Both the position numbers and the translations under genes were made by a program. 64,000 bases of DNA from Argopecten irradians (Eukaryota > Mollusca > Bivalvia > Pectinida > Pectinidae), in contig NC_091135.1 of assembly GCF_041381155.1 (NCBI RefSeq), positions 53,829,997 through 53,893,996 on the forward strand. Direction: 5' to 3'. This document shows, piece after piece, positions 63,880-64,000 of this stretch; within the stretch, counting starts at the first letter, position 1; every line of letters begins with the position of its first letter. The notes under the pieces are model-generated. The model searched no databases. It was not told the origin of the DNA and saw nothing but the letters and a program-made list of their open reading frames with translations.

Positions 63880-64000
63880 CTACAACCGACAAAAACATTT
63901 CAAAATTATATCGAATATATGGCGGCCTTATATCCCTTCAGGACAAATTGTTTCAATAGATAATATTGTAGTAGTTAAGAAACATTGAGACAGTTTTTAG

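Overview
The window is animal nuclear DNA: AT-rich, gene-poor, with short exons, GT-AG introns and many interspersed repeats. Repeat types (hairpin-ended elements built of internal ~155-165 bp tandem units, intron-borne MITEs, FLYWCH/MULE genes) and protein similarity point to a lophotrochozoan, most likely a bivalve mollusc; this is inference, as no search could be run.

Layout: (1) 83-416 (-): first coding exon of a membrane-anchored short-chain dehydrogenase; the rest lies left of the window. (2) 417-8900: repeat-rich intergenic DNA with foldback elements, MITEs, a poly-G element and a broken non-LTR reverse transcriptase. (3) 8903-17809 (-): complete PABPN1, 7 coding exons, 233 aa. Two of its introns hold five copies of a box C/D snoRNA-like gene on the host sense strand. 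(4) 20919-24531 (-): complete FAM210A, 3 exons, 330 aa. (5) 26720-33553 (+): complete RNMT (mRNA cap guanine-N7 methyltransferase), 10 exons, 403 aa, head-to-head with FAM210A. (6) 39719-63879 (-): the last 17 coding exons of NUP93 (604 aa, in frame throughout); the 5' part lies right of the window. Its introns hold a complete 4.0 kb piggyBac transposon, an 8.9 kb TTAA-flanked composite with a truncated FLYWCH/MULE transposase-like gene, a retroinsertion with a 15-bp target duplication, and two tandem repeats that amplify splice acceptors.

Three of the four recognised host genes serve mRNA life: capping (RNMT), poly(A) binding (PABPN1) and nuclear pore passage (NUP93). The neighbourhood is probably coincidental, except FAM210A-RNMT, which I recall as head-to-head neighbours in human too. 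Exon models were built by hand from splice consensus, reading-frame continuity (every coding sum is divisible by three) and remembered protein families.
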